Shown: positions 8,171 to 16,407 of the stretch, piece by piece
Numbering within the stretch: position 1 is the first letter of the stretch
Layout: each line of letters starts with the position of its first letter
Assembly: GCF_048984525.1 (NCBI RefSeq)
Contig: NZ_JBMGJC010000015.1
Coordinates: 1 to 64,000 of the forward strand
DNA length: 64,000 bases
Direction: 5' to 3'
Source of the DNA: Syntrophopropionicum propionicicum_A
GTDB lineage: Bacteria > Bacillota > Desulfotomaculia > Desulfotomaculales > Pelotomaculaceae
The notes under the pieces: generated by a model
Databases searched by the model: none
The model's input: the letters and a program-made list of their open reading frames with translations, nothing else
What the model was told of the DNA's origin: nothing
Program-made: the position numbers and the translations under genes

Positions 8171-9073
8171 ATGGAAGGTATTTTAAGCATTTTTACCAAC
8201 CCTTATTACAACCAGGTCCTGACCACGATGGGAATTTTCCTTATTGCCGCTTTGGGTCTGCACCTTATTACCGGTGTTACAGGTCAGTTTTCCTTCGGCC
8301 ACGCAGCATTTCTGAGTATCGGAGCTTATTCTTCCGCCTTAATGAGCATCTACCTGCACACCCCGTTTCTCCTGAACATGCTCGCGGGAGGTCTGATGGC
8401 CGCCCTTTTTGGAATTTTGCTGGGGATCCCGAGCATGCGCCTGACGGGGGACTATTTGGGCATTACTACCCTCGGTTTTGGTGAAATCGTAAGAATTGTT
8501 TTTATAAACACGAAAATTACCGGCGGTGCCATGGGTCTTGGGGGCATACCCAAAGAAACCAATATCGCCCTTGTTTACCTCCTGGTCGTACTGACAGTCT
8601 TCAGCCTTTACCGTATCCAAAATTCACGTTTTGGCCGGGCGCTGGTGGCAATCCGGGAGGACGAAATTGCGGCCGAGACCATGGGCATCAACGTTTACTG
8701 GTACAAAATCAAGGCTTTCGCGGTAGGCACCTTTTTTGCCGGGGTCAGCGGGGCTCTTTTCGCCCACATGATGCAGTACCTAAACCCTTCAGACTTCGGC
8801 TTCGCCAGGTCATTTGACATATTGAACTTCGTGGTGCTGGGCGGCCTTGGCAGTATCCCCGGGACCATCCTGGGCACAGCGGTGCTCAGCCTGGCGCCCG
8901 AATTTCTGCGCTTCGTCAAGGAATACCGCATGCTGATCTACGGCGCCCTGATGATCCTGATGATGATTTTCCGCCCGTACGGTTTGCTGGGCAATGTTGA
9001 CCTGGTGCGGCTCTTCAAAAATATCTGGCTGCGCAGGACCGGCAAAGGTACTGTATCCGGTGACAAACAATAA
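8171..9073 (+). CDS. livM: Branched-chain amino acid ABC transporter permease LivM
   Basis: A 300-aa membrane protein with the LivM motifs TGVTGQFSFGHAAF, the cytoplasmic loop REDEIAAETMGINVYWYKI and the C-terminal IFRPYGLLG. The start is ATG 8171, four bases past the livH stop and behind AGGAAGG; a longer reading from 8108 would run back into livH. Compared with the longest LivM proteins it lacks an N-terminal extension. It pairs with LivH in the translocation pore. Confidence 0.95.
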   Translation: MEGILSIFTNPYYNQVLTTMGIFLIAALGLHLITGVTGQFSFGHAAFLSIGAYSSALMSIYLHTPFLLNMLAGGLMAALFGILLGIPSMRLTGDYLGITTLGFGEIVRIVFINTKITGGAMGLGGIPKETNIALVYLLVVLTVFSLYRIQNSRFGRALVAIREDEIAAETMGINVYWYKIKAFAVGTFFAGVSGALFAHMMQYLNPSDFGFARSFDILNFVVLGGLGSIPGTILGTAVLSLAPEFLRFVKEYRMLIYGALMILMMIFRPYGLLGNVDLVRLFKNIWLRRTGKGTVSGDKQ

Positions 9074-9087
9074 CCAGAGGTGTGCAT

Positions 9088-9855
9088 ATGCCTGTTTTGC
9101 TTGAACTTGATCAGATGACAATCAGATTTGGCGGCCTGACCGCGGTTAGTGAGTTAAACATGAAAGTGGAAGAAGGAAAAATCGGGTCACTGATAGGGCC
9201 CAACGGCGCCGGCAAGAGCACGGTTTTTAACGTTATCACCGGTATTTACACTCCCACCCAGGGCACGGTTACCTTTAAAGGCAAAAATATAACCGGCCTG
9301 AAGCCATACGCGATCACATCCCAGGGCATCGCGCGGACCTTTCAGAACATACGATTGTTTAAAAACCTTTCGGTGCTTGATAATGTCAGGATCGGACGCC
9401 ACAGCCGCGCCGGCGCCGGTATTTTCGGGGCGCTGACCCGCCATCCGGGGGTAAAGCGGGAGGAAAAATCAATAGTGGAAAAGTCCATTGCCGCCCTTGA
9501 CCTGGTCGGGCTTGCCTCAAAAAAGAACGAGCTGGCCAGGAACCTGGCCTACGGAGAGCAAAGGCGCCTGGAAATAGCCAGGGCGCTTGCCGCGGAGCCG
9601 GTGCTTTTACTCCTGGACGAACCGGCCGCCGGCATGAACCCGCAGGAAAAACAAACCCTGATGCAGATGATCTTAAATATCAGGCAAACCGGCGTGACCA
9701 TCTTGCTTGTGGAACACGATATGAAGTTTGTCATGAACATTTCCGACTGTGTTGACGTCCTTGATTACGGGTGTAAAATCGCTTCGGGCACCCCCGCGGT
9801 GGTACAGCGGGACCCGGCGGTTATCACTGCCTACCTCGGGAAGGAAGTGGTCTGA
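9088..9855 (+). CDS. livG: Branched-chain amino acid ABC transporter ATPase LivG
   Basis: A 255-aa ABC ATPase. Walker A is GPNGAGKST, the signature region is LAYGEQRRLEIARAL (the LivG variant of LSGGQ), Walker B is VLLLLDEP, and the switch His lies in LVEHDMKFV. The long insert TFQNIRLFKNLSV is typical of LivG. The ATG at 9088 is chosen over the GTG six bases earlier, because AGAGG is then seven bases upstream. It is 14 bp from livM and 2 bp from livF. Confidence 0.95.
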   Translation: MPVLLELDQMTIRFGGLTAVSELNMKVEEGKIGSLIGPNGAGKSTVFNVITGIYTPTQGTVTFKGKNITGLKPYAITSQGIARTFQNIRLFKNLSVLDNVRIGRHSRAGAGIFGALTRHPGVKREEKSIVEKSIAALDLVGLASKKNELARNLAYGEQRRLEIARALAAEPVLLLLDEPAAGMNPQEKQTLMQMILNIRQTGVTILLVEHDMKFVMNISDCVDVLDYGCKIASGTPAVVQRDPAVITAYLGKEVV

Positions 9856-9857
9856 TC

Positions 9858-10565
9858 ATGCTTTTGGCGGTTGAAAACCTGCATGTCTCTTATGGCGGCA
9901 TCCGGGCTTTAAAAGGTATTTCATTCGAAGTCGCGGAAGGGAAAATTGTCGCCCTGATCGGCGCCAACGGGGCCGGCAAGAGCACCACCCTGAGGACCGT
10001 CTGCGGCCTGGTGCGCCCTCAGGACGGACGGATTGAATACAAAGGGGCTGTTATCAACAAAGTACCCCCTTACAAAATCGTAAGCATGGGGATTTCCCTG
10101 GTCCCCGAAGGGCGGAGGGTGTTTACCAGGCTGACCGTGCTGGAAAACCTGGAAATGGGGGCTTATTCCCGCAGCAGTTCCCAGGAGGTCAAAGAATCCC
10201 TGGCAAACGTTTTCAAGAGATTTCCCCGGCTCCAGGAAAGAAAGAGCCAGCTTGCCGGGACTCTTAGCGGCGGCGAACAGCAGATGCTGGCCATGGGCCG
10301 GGCGCTGATGTCGAGGCCGCAGCTGCTCCTGATGGACGAACCGTCCATGGGCCTGGCCCCTATGCTGGTGGAAGAGATATTCTCGATCATCAGGGAAATA
10401 AACAACACCGGGACAACCATACTGCTGGTCGAACAAAATGCCCATATGGCCCTCTCCGTCGCCGACAGCGCTTACGTGCTGGAAACAGGGGAAATAGCGC
10501 TCTCAGGCCCCGCCGGGGATATGGCTAACAACCCCGAAGTCAGAAAGGCCTATCTGGGAGAGTAA
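9858..10565 (+). CDS. livF: Branched-chain amino acid ABC transporter ATPase LivF
   Basis: A 235-aa ABC ATPase with Walker A GANGAGKST, signature LSGGEQQMLAMGRALM, Walker B LLLMDEPSMGL and LVEQNAHMAL. RRVFTRLTVLENLEMGAY is the LivF form of the Q-loop region. It is the last gene of the liv operon, and the paired GGTACC palindromes begin five bases after its stop. Confidence 0.95.
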   Translation: MLLAVENLHVSYGGIRALKGISFEVAEGKIVALIGANGAGKSTTLRTVCGLVRPQDGRIEYKGAVINKVPPYKIVSMGISLVPEGRRVFTRLTVLENLEMGAYSRSSSQEVKESLANVFKRFPRLQERKSQLAGTLSGGEQQMLAMGRALMSRPQLLLMDEPSMGLAPMLVEEIFSIIREINNTGTTILLVEQNAHMALSVADSAYVLETGEIALSGPAGDMANNPEVRKAYLGE

Positions 10566-10569
10566 AGTA

Positions 10570-10635
10570 ATAACTTAGGTACCCGGTACCTAAGTTATGG
10601 AATATTCAATAACTTTGGTACCGGGTACCTAAGTT
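10570..10635. repeat. GGTACC palindromic repeat, locus 2 (two units)
   Basis: Two units in tandem between the convergent livF and acetyltransferase genes. 10570-10598 is a near-perfect 29-nt palindrome with arms ATAACTTAGGTACC; 10611-10635 reads AACTTTGGTACC then GGTACCTAAGTT. It lies where a bidirectional terminator would be expected. Confidence 0.9.
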
Positions 10636-10645
10636 TTGGAAAATT

Positions 10646-11194
10646 CTAAATTTGGTTGCCCCAATCACTCCTCAGTATGGCCAGGACCACCTGGTCACGG
10701 AAGTTCCCCTGGGTAAATTCATATTCTCTCAGTACCCCTTCCTGTTTGAAGCCTAATTTCTCAAGAGCTTTAAGGGACCTGTAGTTACCCACTGTAACAA
10801 AGGCTTCAATCCGGTTAAGGCCAAGGTCCTCGAAGCAATGAGGAATAACTATATTCATTACTTCCTGCATGATACCCCGTCCCCAATATTCCCGGCCTAA
10901 CTCAAATCCAATCTCAGCACGCCGGTGTTCCGCTTTCATATTGTGGTAACCACAGGTTCCCAGAACAGACCCGCTTCTTTTATCTACAATGGCCCAGCGC
11001 CTGCCCTCCCCTATTTCCGGAAGAATGTTTAATAATTCAACCATTTGCTGAGTTTCTTCGATACTTTTAAAAGTAGCATTCATGTATTCTGTTACCACTT
11101 CATCCGACCAATAACTGTGCAGCGTTTCGAGGTCGCCATCTTCTATTTTTCGAAGGGTAAACCGATCTGTTTCCAGTTCAAGCAGCCCGTACAT
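10646..11194 (-). CDS. GNAT acetyltransferase, RimJ/RimL type
   Basis: A 182-aa N-acetyltransferase of the RimJ/RimL/SpeG-like branch: ETDRFTLRKIEDGDLETLHSYW at the N-terminus, then GTCGYHN, the acetyl-CoA loop GRGIMQEVMN, and the C-terminal NYRSLKALEKLGFKQEGVLREY. It could acetylate a protein N-terminus or a small amine. The ATG at 11194 follows GGGAGG by eight bases; a much longer open frame continues upstream, but it overlaps the next gene in another frame. It is 13 bp downstream of the 255-aa unknown gene and probably co-transcribed with it. Confidence 0.88.
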   Translation of the reverse strand: MYGLLELETDRFTLRKIEDGDLETLHSYWSDEVVTEYMNATFKSIEETQQMVELLNILPEIGEGRRWAIVDKRSGSVLGTCGYHNMKAEHRRAEIGFELGREYWGRGIMQEVMNIVIPHCFEDLGLNRIEAFVTVGNYRSLKALEKLGFKQEGVLREYEFTQGNFRDQVVLAILRSDWGNQI

Positions 11195-11207
11195 ATATGT
11201 TACCTCC

Positions 11208-11975
11208 CTAAAATGTAAAAGGAGGTTCTTTTGCCACTGACGCGATAATCTCCCCGGCCAGTTTTTCCTCCTCTGGTCTCCCACTGACAGCGAGCCACAC
11301 CGAGCCTTCCGCCCCACAAACGCCGCCTGCCGCGACAAGCTCGGCGGCCGCGCCGGAAAGGATGGAAACAGCCTCGATTTCGCTGATAACTTCGCCCGGA
11401 ACCGGCAGCAGCCTTGCCCCGTGAGCACCGGGCGCATTGAGTTTCGCGGCCAGCTGGTCAAGGTTGCCGGAAATCCGCTTCTCCAATCCAACCGGCAGCA
11501 GCAAACGCACCCTCCTTCCGGCAACAGCCTGCAAAGAAGCTCCAATTGTGCCGGCCCGGCGGTCACCGATGAGGACGGCAGCCCTCTTTTGCGACAGGTC
11601 TAAAGAATTGGCGCCTTTCAAAATAATGTCGCCTTCCCTTAGATCGTCGACAACATCGAAAATGGTCTTCCCCTGCCGCCATTCACCCTTAACTATGACC
11701 ACGTCGCCGGGAAACCCGGTTTCGTCCGGAAGCCTGCCTGTTTCAGTCGCCGGCATGTGGGGAGGAAGGGTTATGCCGCGAAAAAACCGCCTCCGGCTGA
11801 ATTCTTTTGCTTGTCCGGCTTGCGCCAGAACCTCCTCGGCGACAAAGCCGTTGGTGGTTCCCGCGATGATGACAATGGTACCGGAGCGGAGAGCCACCTG
11901 GACCGCGGGGTGAGCAGCCACCGCCCTGGCGATTAACCTTTTGCCCGCCGCCGGTGTCAGAACTACCTGGAACAT
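11208..11975 (-). CDS. Conserved protein of unknown function, 255 aa
   Basis: I do not recognise a named family. It is a soluble, alanine- and glycine-rich protein. The first 60 residues read like a Rossmann-type or nucleotide-binding fold (VALRSGTIVIIAGTTNGFVAEEVL). The middle has a well-patterned core, VVIVKGEWRQGKTIFDVVDDLREGDI then ILKGANSLDL, followed by IGDRRAGTIGAS and LLLPVGLEKRI. The last third is a second alpha/beta unit. These blocks look like conserved active-site loops rather than random sequence. The gene lies downstream of MenG and a methyltransferase and upstream of an acetyltransferase, all on the minus strand. The GAGGGAAGG ahead of its ATG supports the start. Confidence 0.65.
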   Translation of the reverse strand: MFQVVLTPAAGKRLIARAVAAHPAVQVALRSGTIVIIAGTTNGFVAEEVLAQAGQAKEFSRRRFFRGITLPPHMPATETGRLPDETGFPGDVVIVKGEWRQGKTIFDVVDDLREGDIILKGANSLDLSQKRAAVLIGDRRAGTIGASLQAVAGRRVRLLLPVGLEKRISGNLDQLAAKLNAPGAHGARLLPVPGEVISEIEAVSILSGAAAELVAAGGVCGAEGSVWLAVSGRPEEEKLAGEIIASVAKEPPFTF

Positions 11976-12002
11976 GGCCTTCCCTCTTTCTTTTCAAAAA
12001 TT

Positions 12003-12029
12003 AGCACACGGGGACGGTTCTCGTGTGCT
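12003..12029. repeat. Hairpin with GGGGACGGTTCT loop, copy 1
   Basis: Stem AGCACACG and its complement enclose the loop GGGACGGTTCT. The same loop on an unrelated stem occurs at 35925-35958 (opposite orientation). It overlaps the stop codon of the methyltransferase gene and may act as its terminator. Confidence 0.75.
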
Positions 12030-12640
12030 TACCTGAAGATATAATTCCTCCAGCCGTATTTGTGAAAAATGGGGTCCAAATACCCTTCCCGCACAAATTT
12101 AAGCCCGGCTTTTTTTGCTTCTTCAGTTATGTATTTTCTTGTATACAGGTAAAACGTCCGGTTAAGGACTCTGCCGTCCACCTCAAGGTTGCTGAATTTT
12201 TCACTTATTCCTTCACCGTCAACGACTATGATTGCGGCATAACCGTTCCCGGTCAGAATACTCCTGATTTTTTTAAGGACCGTGCCGATCTCGCCAGGAG
12301 CCAGGTGCGGCATCGATCCGGCGGCAAATACACCGTCAAAACTGCCGTACCTCCCATCAAGGTCCCGAAAATCCATCACCTCAAACCGGCACTGGGGGCA
12401 CCTGGCCCGGGCTATGGAAATACACTCCCCGCTAAAATCCACCCCAAGGACTTCCGCGCCCGTTTGAGCAATCCGCATGCTTTCATGCCCGGGGCCGCAG
12501 CCAAGGTCGAGTACCCTTGGTTTCGCCGGAAGCAGAGAGACAAAATCCAGAACCGTGGGTTTTAATATCTCTTCCCCATACCACTGATCAGCTGTTTCTT
12601 GCGCTGTCAGGTCGTAAAAAAGCTTAATATCATTGGCCAT
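12029..12640 (-). CDS. Class I SAM-dependent methyltransferase
   Basis: A 203-aa methyltransferase with motif I VLDLGCGPGHESM, the acidic end of strand 2 at EVLGVDFSGE, motif II around DGVFAAGSMPHL and a long C-terminal part ending in HKYGWRNYIFR. The acceptor is unknown; small-molecule or lipid acceptors are common for this type. It begins at ATG 12640 behind AGGAGG and sits 25 bp after menG on the same strand. Confidence 0.85.
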   Translation of the reverse strand: MANDIKLFYDLTAQETADQWYGEEILKPTVLDFVSLLPAKPRVLDLGCGPGHESMRIAQTGAEVLGVDFSGECISIARARCPQCRFEVMDFRDLDGRYGSFDGVFAAGSMPHLAPGEIGTVLKKIRSILTGNGYAAIIVVDGEGISEKFSNLEVDGRVLNRTFYLYTRKYITEEAKKAGLKFVREGYLDPIFHKYGWRNYIFR

Positions 12641-12665
12641 AAACGGCCTCCTGCAAGGAAAATTA

Positions 12666-13388
12666 TTAAGGTTTTCTGCCTTCCACTATCGCCACTACTC
12701 CGCCGCACAAGTTAAGATAACGGGTTTCGACTAATCCGGCTTGCGCAAATATTTCAGCCAGGTCTTTTTGGTGCACAAAACCCTTTGCTGAGCTGTATAA
12801 GTACTTGTATGCCTTTTTATTGCCGGAAAACAGCTTCCCCATAGCGGGAATCGCCCTATCGAAACACAGCCAGTACAGTTCCTTGAAAACCGGTGTCACC
12901 GGCTGGGCCATGTCCAGAGATACAACCTTTCCTCCCGGTTTAACAACACGCGCCATCTCCCGGACTACTTTAAAAATGTCAGGGACATTGCGCAACCCCC
13001 ACCCCACGGTGGCACAGTCAAACACGTTATTTTCAAAGGGCAGGTCCATGGCGTCTCCCTGGACCAGCCGTATATTGTCCTTAAATTCAAAGTCCCTTAT
13101 GTTCTGCCGCGCCACGTCGATCATGTTTTCCGAAAAGTCCAGCCCGGTTATTCTGCCCGCCTGCCCTGCCGCCCGCGCCTGCTCCATGGTCAGCATCCCG
13201 GTGCCGCAGCAGACATCCAGCCCTGTCCCGCCTTCTTTTAGTTCCGAGCGTTTCACTGCCAGCCTGCGCCAGGACTTGTCCAGACCAAAAGTCATAAGCG
13301 TATTCATCAAGTCGTAGCTCTTCGCTATGGAATTAAACGTTTCCTGAACGTACTTCGTTTTACCCTCTTTACCGGTTAAATTAGCCAA
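12666..13388 (-). CDS. menG: Demethylmenaquinone methyltransferase (MenG/UbiE)
   Basis: A 240-aa UbiE/COQ5 family C-methyltransferase. YVQETFNSIAKSYDLMNTLMTFGLDKSWRR is split across the classic N-terminal signature, followed by motif I GLDVCCGTGML, DFSENMIDVAR, and GWGLRNVPDI with VVKPGGKVVSLDM. It makes menaquinone from demethylmenaquinone at the membrane, fitting an anaerobe with a quinone pool. The start is TTG 13388, with GGAGG eight bases upstream. It heads a minus-strand run of four genes (menG, methyltransferase, 255-aa unknown, acetyltransferase). A Mycobacterium-like or small-molecule methyltransferase role is possible but less likely. Confidence 0.88.
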   Translation of the reverse strand: MANLTGKEGKTKYVQETFNSIAKSYDLMNTLMTFGLDKSWRRLAVKRSELKEGGTGLDVCCGTGMLTMEQARAAGQAGRITGLDFSENMIDVARQNIRDFEFKDNIRLVQGDAMDLPFENNVFDCATVGWGLRNVPDIFKVVREMARVVKPGGKVVSLDMAQPVTPVFKELYWLCFDRAIPAMGKLFSGNKKAYKYLYSSAKGFVHQKDLAEIFAQAGLVETRYLNLCGGVVAIVEGRKP

Positions 13389-13651
13389 AAAGCTGTCCTC
13401 CGATCTCTCTTACTCTGAGGCTGTAACATTGCCTTGCAGTTGGAAAGCATCAGGCTTTATTATAAAAAAATCCTGCCCTGTAAAATGAATTTATTATTCG
13501 TATGTTCTGCATTTTTTATCTCAATACCTTTTGAAGCCCCATTAAAATTATATTTTCTCTTCTCATAGTGATTCCTTACCCATCCCGTCCTGAAAAATGC
13601 TTGTTTTAAATAATCCAGCAATAGGTTATTTAGCTTGCGGCTGTTTTGGCC

Positions 13652-13816
13652 ATGATAAATCCTAAGGAGGTGTTCAAAATAAAAATTTCTAAAAATGATG
13701 ACCCGCACCTTATGGAGGGTATCAGGAGATGCGACGTGGCCATGGACCCGGAAGATTTGCCGCTGTTTTATTTTGGCGAAGACCCCGGCGTAACTGATAA
13801 CGATTGGTGGCAGTAA
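13652..13816 (+). CDS. Small acidic protein, 54 aa, unrecognised
   Basis: A 54-codon frame, ATG 13652 to TAA 13816, beginning MINPKEVFKIK and ending GEDPGVTDNDWWQ. It is acidic with one Cys (MEGIRRCDVAMD) and no membrane segment. Codon use is GC-biased at third positions, like its neighbours, and a strong rho-independent terminator starts eight bases after the stop. The ATG has no clear ribosome site; an AAGGAGG within the frame at 13664 could instead serve a start near 13679. No family recognised. The alternative is that this is the 3' remnant of a decayed gene. Confidence 0.45.
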   Translation: MINPKEVFKIKISKNDDPHLMEGIRRCDVAMDPEDLPLFYFGEDPGVTDNDWWQ

Positions 13817-13823
13817 AAACAAC

Positions 13824-13848
13824 GCGGCAAGGGATGATCCCTTGTCGC
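13824..13848 (+). terminator. Rho-independent terminator
   Basis: Stem GCGGCAAGGGA paired with TCCCTTGTCGC (one G-T wobble) around a 3-nt loop, followed by TTTTATTAT. It ends the 54-aa reading frame and separates it from the PaaX-region promoter. Confidence 0.8.
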
Positions 13849-13856
13849 TTTTATTA

Positions 13857-13904
13857 TGTTATAACAAAAATCATATTGACATAATATATGTGTTATAACA
13901 TAAT
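13857..13904 (+). promoter_or_regulatory. Promoter with two TGTTATAACA operators
   Basis: A -35 TTGACA at 13876-13881, a 17-bp spacer and a -10 CATAAT at 13899-13904. The 10-bp palindrome TGTTATAACA occurs twice, at 13857-13866 and 13891-13900, 34 bp centre to centre; the second overlaps the spacer and -10. This layout fits repression by a dimeric regulator; the PaaX-like protein encoded downstream is the obvious candidate. Confidence 0.7.
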
Positions 13905-14004
13905 AATAATATACAAAATCATACGTTATACGGGAGGAGGGCCGCATTGTACCGGCTTGCTGATTGACTGATAAAAATTAAAACCATTAGAAGGAGTGTT
14001 TTAG

Positions 14005-14691
14005 ATGGCTTTACCCTTTACCGTCGACCAGTTTTTAGGCGTCTTTCAAAATTACAACCTCGCCATGTGGCCGGCTCACCTGGTTGCGTACACTTTAGGC
14101 TTGGCGGCGGTTTTTTGTGTCATTAGGAAAAGGTCCTATTCAGACCGGCTGGTTAATCTTATCCTGGGGATATTTTGGGTCTGGAACGGCGCGCTTTACC
14201 ATATCACCTATTTTAGCTCCATCAATAAAGCAGCTTACGTTTTTGGGTCATTTTTTGTGATACAGGGGTTGCTGTTTATTGTGGCGGGTATGTTAAAAAA
14301 TAAAATCTCATACGAATTCACCCCAAGCGTCGTCTCTGTAACGGGCATCCTGTTTATTCTGTACGCCATGCTGATTTACCCTTTGGCGGGCTATTGGCTG
14401 GGCCACGGCTATCCCTTTTCTCCTTCTTTCGGCCTTGCCCCCTGCCCCACTACTATTTTTACCTTTGGGATGATGCTGCTGGCGGTTAAAACACTGCCCA
14501 GGGGAATAATAATAATACCCTTGCTCTGGTCGCTGTTTGGCTTTAGCGCGGCGTTCAGCCTTGGCATTTTGGAGGATACGGGACTCCTGGCGGCAGGAAT
14601 CCTGGGTTCAATAATGCTGCTAATTAAAAAAAGAGCCGGCTTGCCTGGAAATCATGGTAAAGATGGCCCTTCAAGAAGCGGTGTATGTTAA
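14005..14691 (+). CDS. DUF6064 family membrane protein
   Basis: A 228-aa membrane protein with six or seven hydrophobic helices. The N-terminus (FTVDQFLGVFQNYNLAMWPA) and the motif YPLAGYWLGHGYPFSPSFGL with APCPTTIFTFGMML match the DUF6064 family, whose function is not known. The ATG at 14005 follows AAGGAG. Its last seven bases overlap the start of the PaaX-like gene, so translation is probably coupled, and both are served by the promoter at 13876. The basic cytoplasmic tail after the last helix is unusually long. Confidence 0.75.
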   Translation: MALPFTVDQFLGVFQNYNLAMWPAHLVAYTLGLAAVFCVIRKRSYSDRLVNLILGIFWVWNGALYHITYFSSINKAAYVFGSFFVIQGLLFIVAGMLKNKISYEFTPSVVSVTGILFILYAMLIYPLAGYWLGHGYPFSPSFGLAPCPTTIFTFGMMLLAVKTLPRGIIIIPLLWSLFGFSAAFSLGILEDTGLLAAGILGSIMLLIKKRAGLPGNHGKDGPSRSGVC

Positions 14692-15530
14692 AGATGTATT
14701 TGAAGGTTAGGAGAAATGAAGGCATTACCAGCATCCTGTTATTTATTTTTAATGCTTTCTTAACTGAAAAACAGGTTGATGAATTGCCTCTGAAAACAAT
14801 ATTAAGAATACTGGCGCCCTTCAATAAAAATGAAACCGCGGTCAGGATGGGGCTGTCGAGAGGAGTTCAAAACGGACTTCTGATCAATTTCAAGAAAGAA
14901 AATGAGGTATATTACCGGCTGACGGACCAGGGCCGAAATGCCCTCCGGTACTGGTGGAATACAATACGGATATTTCAGCAGAGAGCTGCCCTGCAGCGTG
15001 AGGAGTGGAACGGCAAATGGAATGCCGTATATTTTCCTGCCGGCGCCGCGGAAGAACTGGCACTATCTCTAAGGAAGCTCGGCTACGGATCTGTTGAAAG
15101 GCACATGTGGATTTCCCCGTATGACGCTTCCGGTCAGGTATCAGCTCTGGCGGCGGAAATTGGGATGGCCGAATCCCTGTACCTGTTCCTGGGCGAACTG
15201 GCCGGCGGCAGGCGGTTGGCGGAAATTGTCACGGAAATGTGGCCGGTTGAGGAGTTGAACAAGAAGTATAAAGATTATATTGCCGGCCTAAAGCATGCTG
15301 TCGGTGAATTGGATACAGGACCTCCCAGGGGTGGCGCGGTCCTTCCGTTTTTGCACAAGTACGGTCTGCAGATTTTTGGCATCATGCAGGAAGACCCCCA
15401 ACTGCCGCTGCAGCTGCTGCCACCCGACTGGTCGGGGTTACAGGCGGTCCTGCTCTTCATGGAGACGAGGAAGCAGCTGCTGCCGGAAGCAAACGCTTTT
15501 ATCGCTGATACAATCGACGAGAAGGGATAA
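14685..15530 (+). CDS. PaaX-like transcriptional regulator
   Basis: A 281-aa regulator with the PaaX domain order: an N-terminal winged helix (ITSILLFIFNAFLT, then TAVRMGLSRGVQNGLLINFKKENEVYYRLTDQGR), a central domain starting EEWNGKWNAVYFP, and a C-terminal domain. PaaX represses phenylacetate degradation in proteobacteria; here no phenylacetate genes are adjacent, so its ligand is open. It overlaps the upstream gene by seven bases (ATGTTAA). It probably binds the TGTTATAACA palindromes at 13857 and 13891 and controls its own operon; that is inference from position. A second ATG at 14694 is an alternative start. Confidence 0.82.
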   Translation: MLKMYLKVRRNEGITSILLFIFNAFLTEKQVDELPLKTILRILAPFNKNETAVRMGLSRGVQNGLLINFKKENEVYYRLTDQGRNALRYWWNTIRIFQQRAALQREEWNGKWNAVYFPAGAAEELALSLRKLGYGSVERHMWISPYDASGQVSALAAEIGMAESLYLFLGELAGGRRLAEIVTEMWPVEELNKKYKDYIAGLKHAVGELDTGPPRGGAVLPFLHKYGLQIFGIMQEDPQLPLQLLPPDWSGLQAVLLFMETRKQLLPEANAFIADTIDEKG

Positions 15531-15597
15531 AATTTAAAACAAGAATATTATATTTATTACAAATCTGGCGGATGATCGACCCTGCGATATGTTCCGC

Positions 15598-16407
15598 TTA
15601 TTTTGTTTTCTTTGGTATCTTTGATTCACAGGGCACACTGACCTGACATTTTCCACAACCGTACCTTGGCTTGTACATAACAGCTGTTTTATCTATAAAT
15701 TTAGAGCATATACTGTGATCTTTTCCGTTTTCCAATGATATTGCCCCGACTGGACAATTTTTTACACATTTGCCGCACATTGAGCAGTACTCATTTAAGT
15801 CTTCGTACTCTCTCCTGTCAGGTGTTAAATATAATTCCGTGATTAAACTGCCAATTCTCCCGGCCATTCCTTTTTGTGTTATTAACCCTTTGGAAAGACT
15901 GAATGTCCCAAGTCCACATACAAATGCAACATGTCTTTCCGACCAGTTGCTTGTATAAGATGATTCGGTATTGCACCAGAACCTTTCGTCCAGTGCAGGC
16001 ACAAGACTTTTATATCCCGCCTTCAATAATTCAGAATTCAGATGAGCACATAACTTGTTTATAAAAACCTGCCCTTCAATACGTCCATGAAGCCATTCTT
16101 CGGAAGGCCATGCCATATCCCTTTTATTCCCTTTTTTGACCGCTTCGGTAAACGGCAGGAAAAAGGATATAACAGTTTTCGCTTGTGGCAGCCATTCTTT
16201 TGGAAGCAGGAAATGTTCCCCGATTACTGACTGCTGTTTCAATAATGCAAAGCACTCATCATCTGCAGCGCCAAAGGCAAAGATTGGCGCCTCGTAAATT
16301 TTCAATTCAACAACGTTTTCCGAAATGGCTATTTCCCTGGTTATATAATTTTCTTCTGAATTTTCAACAAAGTACTCTGCAGCTTTTATTAAGTCTTGCT
16401 TGTCCAT
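15598..16407 (-). CDS. QueG-like double [4Fe-4S] protein, paralogue 2
   Basis: A 269-aa protein of the same family as 3840-4580: shared blocks are FFLPFTEAVKKGN, ERHVAFVCGLGTFSLSKGLIT and GRIGSLI. The ferredoxin part is more canonical here: C-x2-C-x2-C-x3-CP (CSMCGKCVKNCP) and a second set ending YGCGKCQVSVPC. The protein is soluble and without a signal peptide. It ends convergent with the PaaX-like gene. GGAG upstream of the ATG supports the start. Role unknown; an electron carrier or a reductase for a small molecule is the best guess. Confidence 0.7.
   Translation of the reverse strand: MDKQDLIKAAEYFVENSEENYITREIAISENVVELKIYEAPIFAFGAADDECFALLKQQSVIGEHFLLPKEWLPQAKTVISFFLPFTEAVKKGNKRDMAWPSEEWLHGRIEGQVFINKLCAHLNSELLKAGYKSLVPALDERFWCNTESSYTSNWSERHVAFVCGLGTFSLSKGLITQKGMAGRIGSLITELYLTPDRREYEDLNEYCSMCGKCVKNCPVGAISLENGKDHSICSKFIDKTAVMYKPRYGCGKCQVSVPCESKIPKKTK

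Noticed and set aside
13460..13822. Minus-strand frame of 120 codons near 13.6 kb
   Set aside because: It overlaps the 54-aa plus-strand frame and its terminator region, has no ribosome site, and its sequence is rich in unusual residues with no family pattern.
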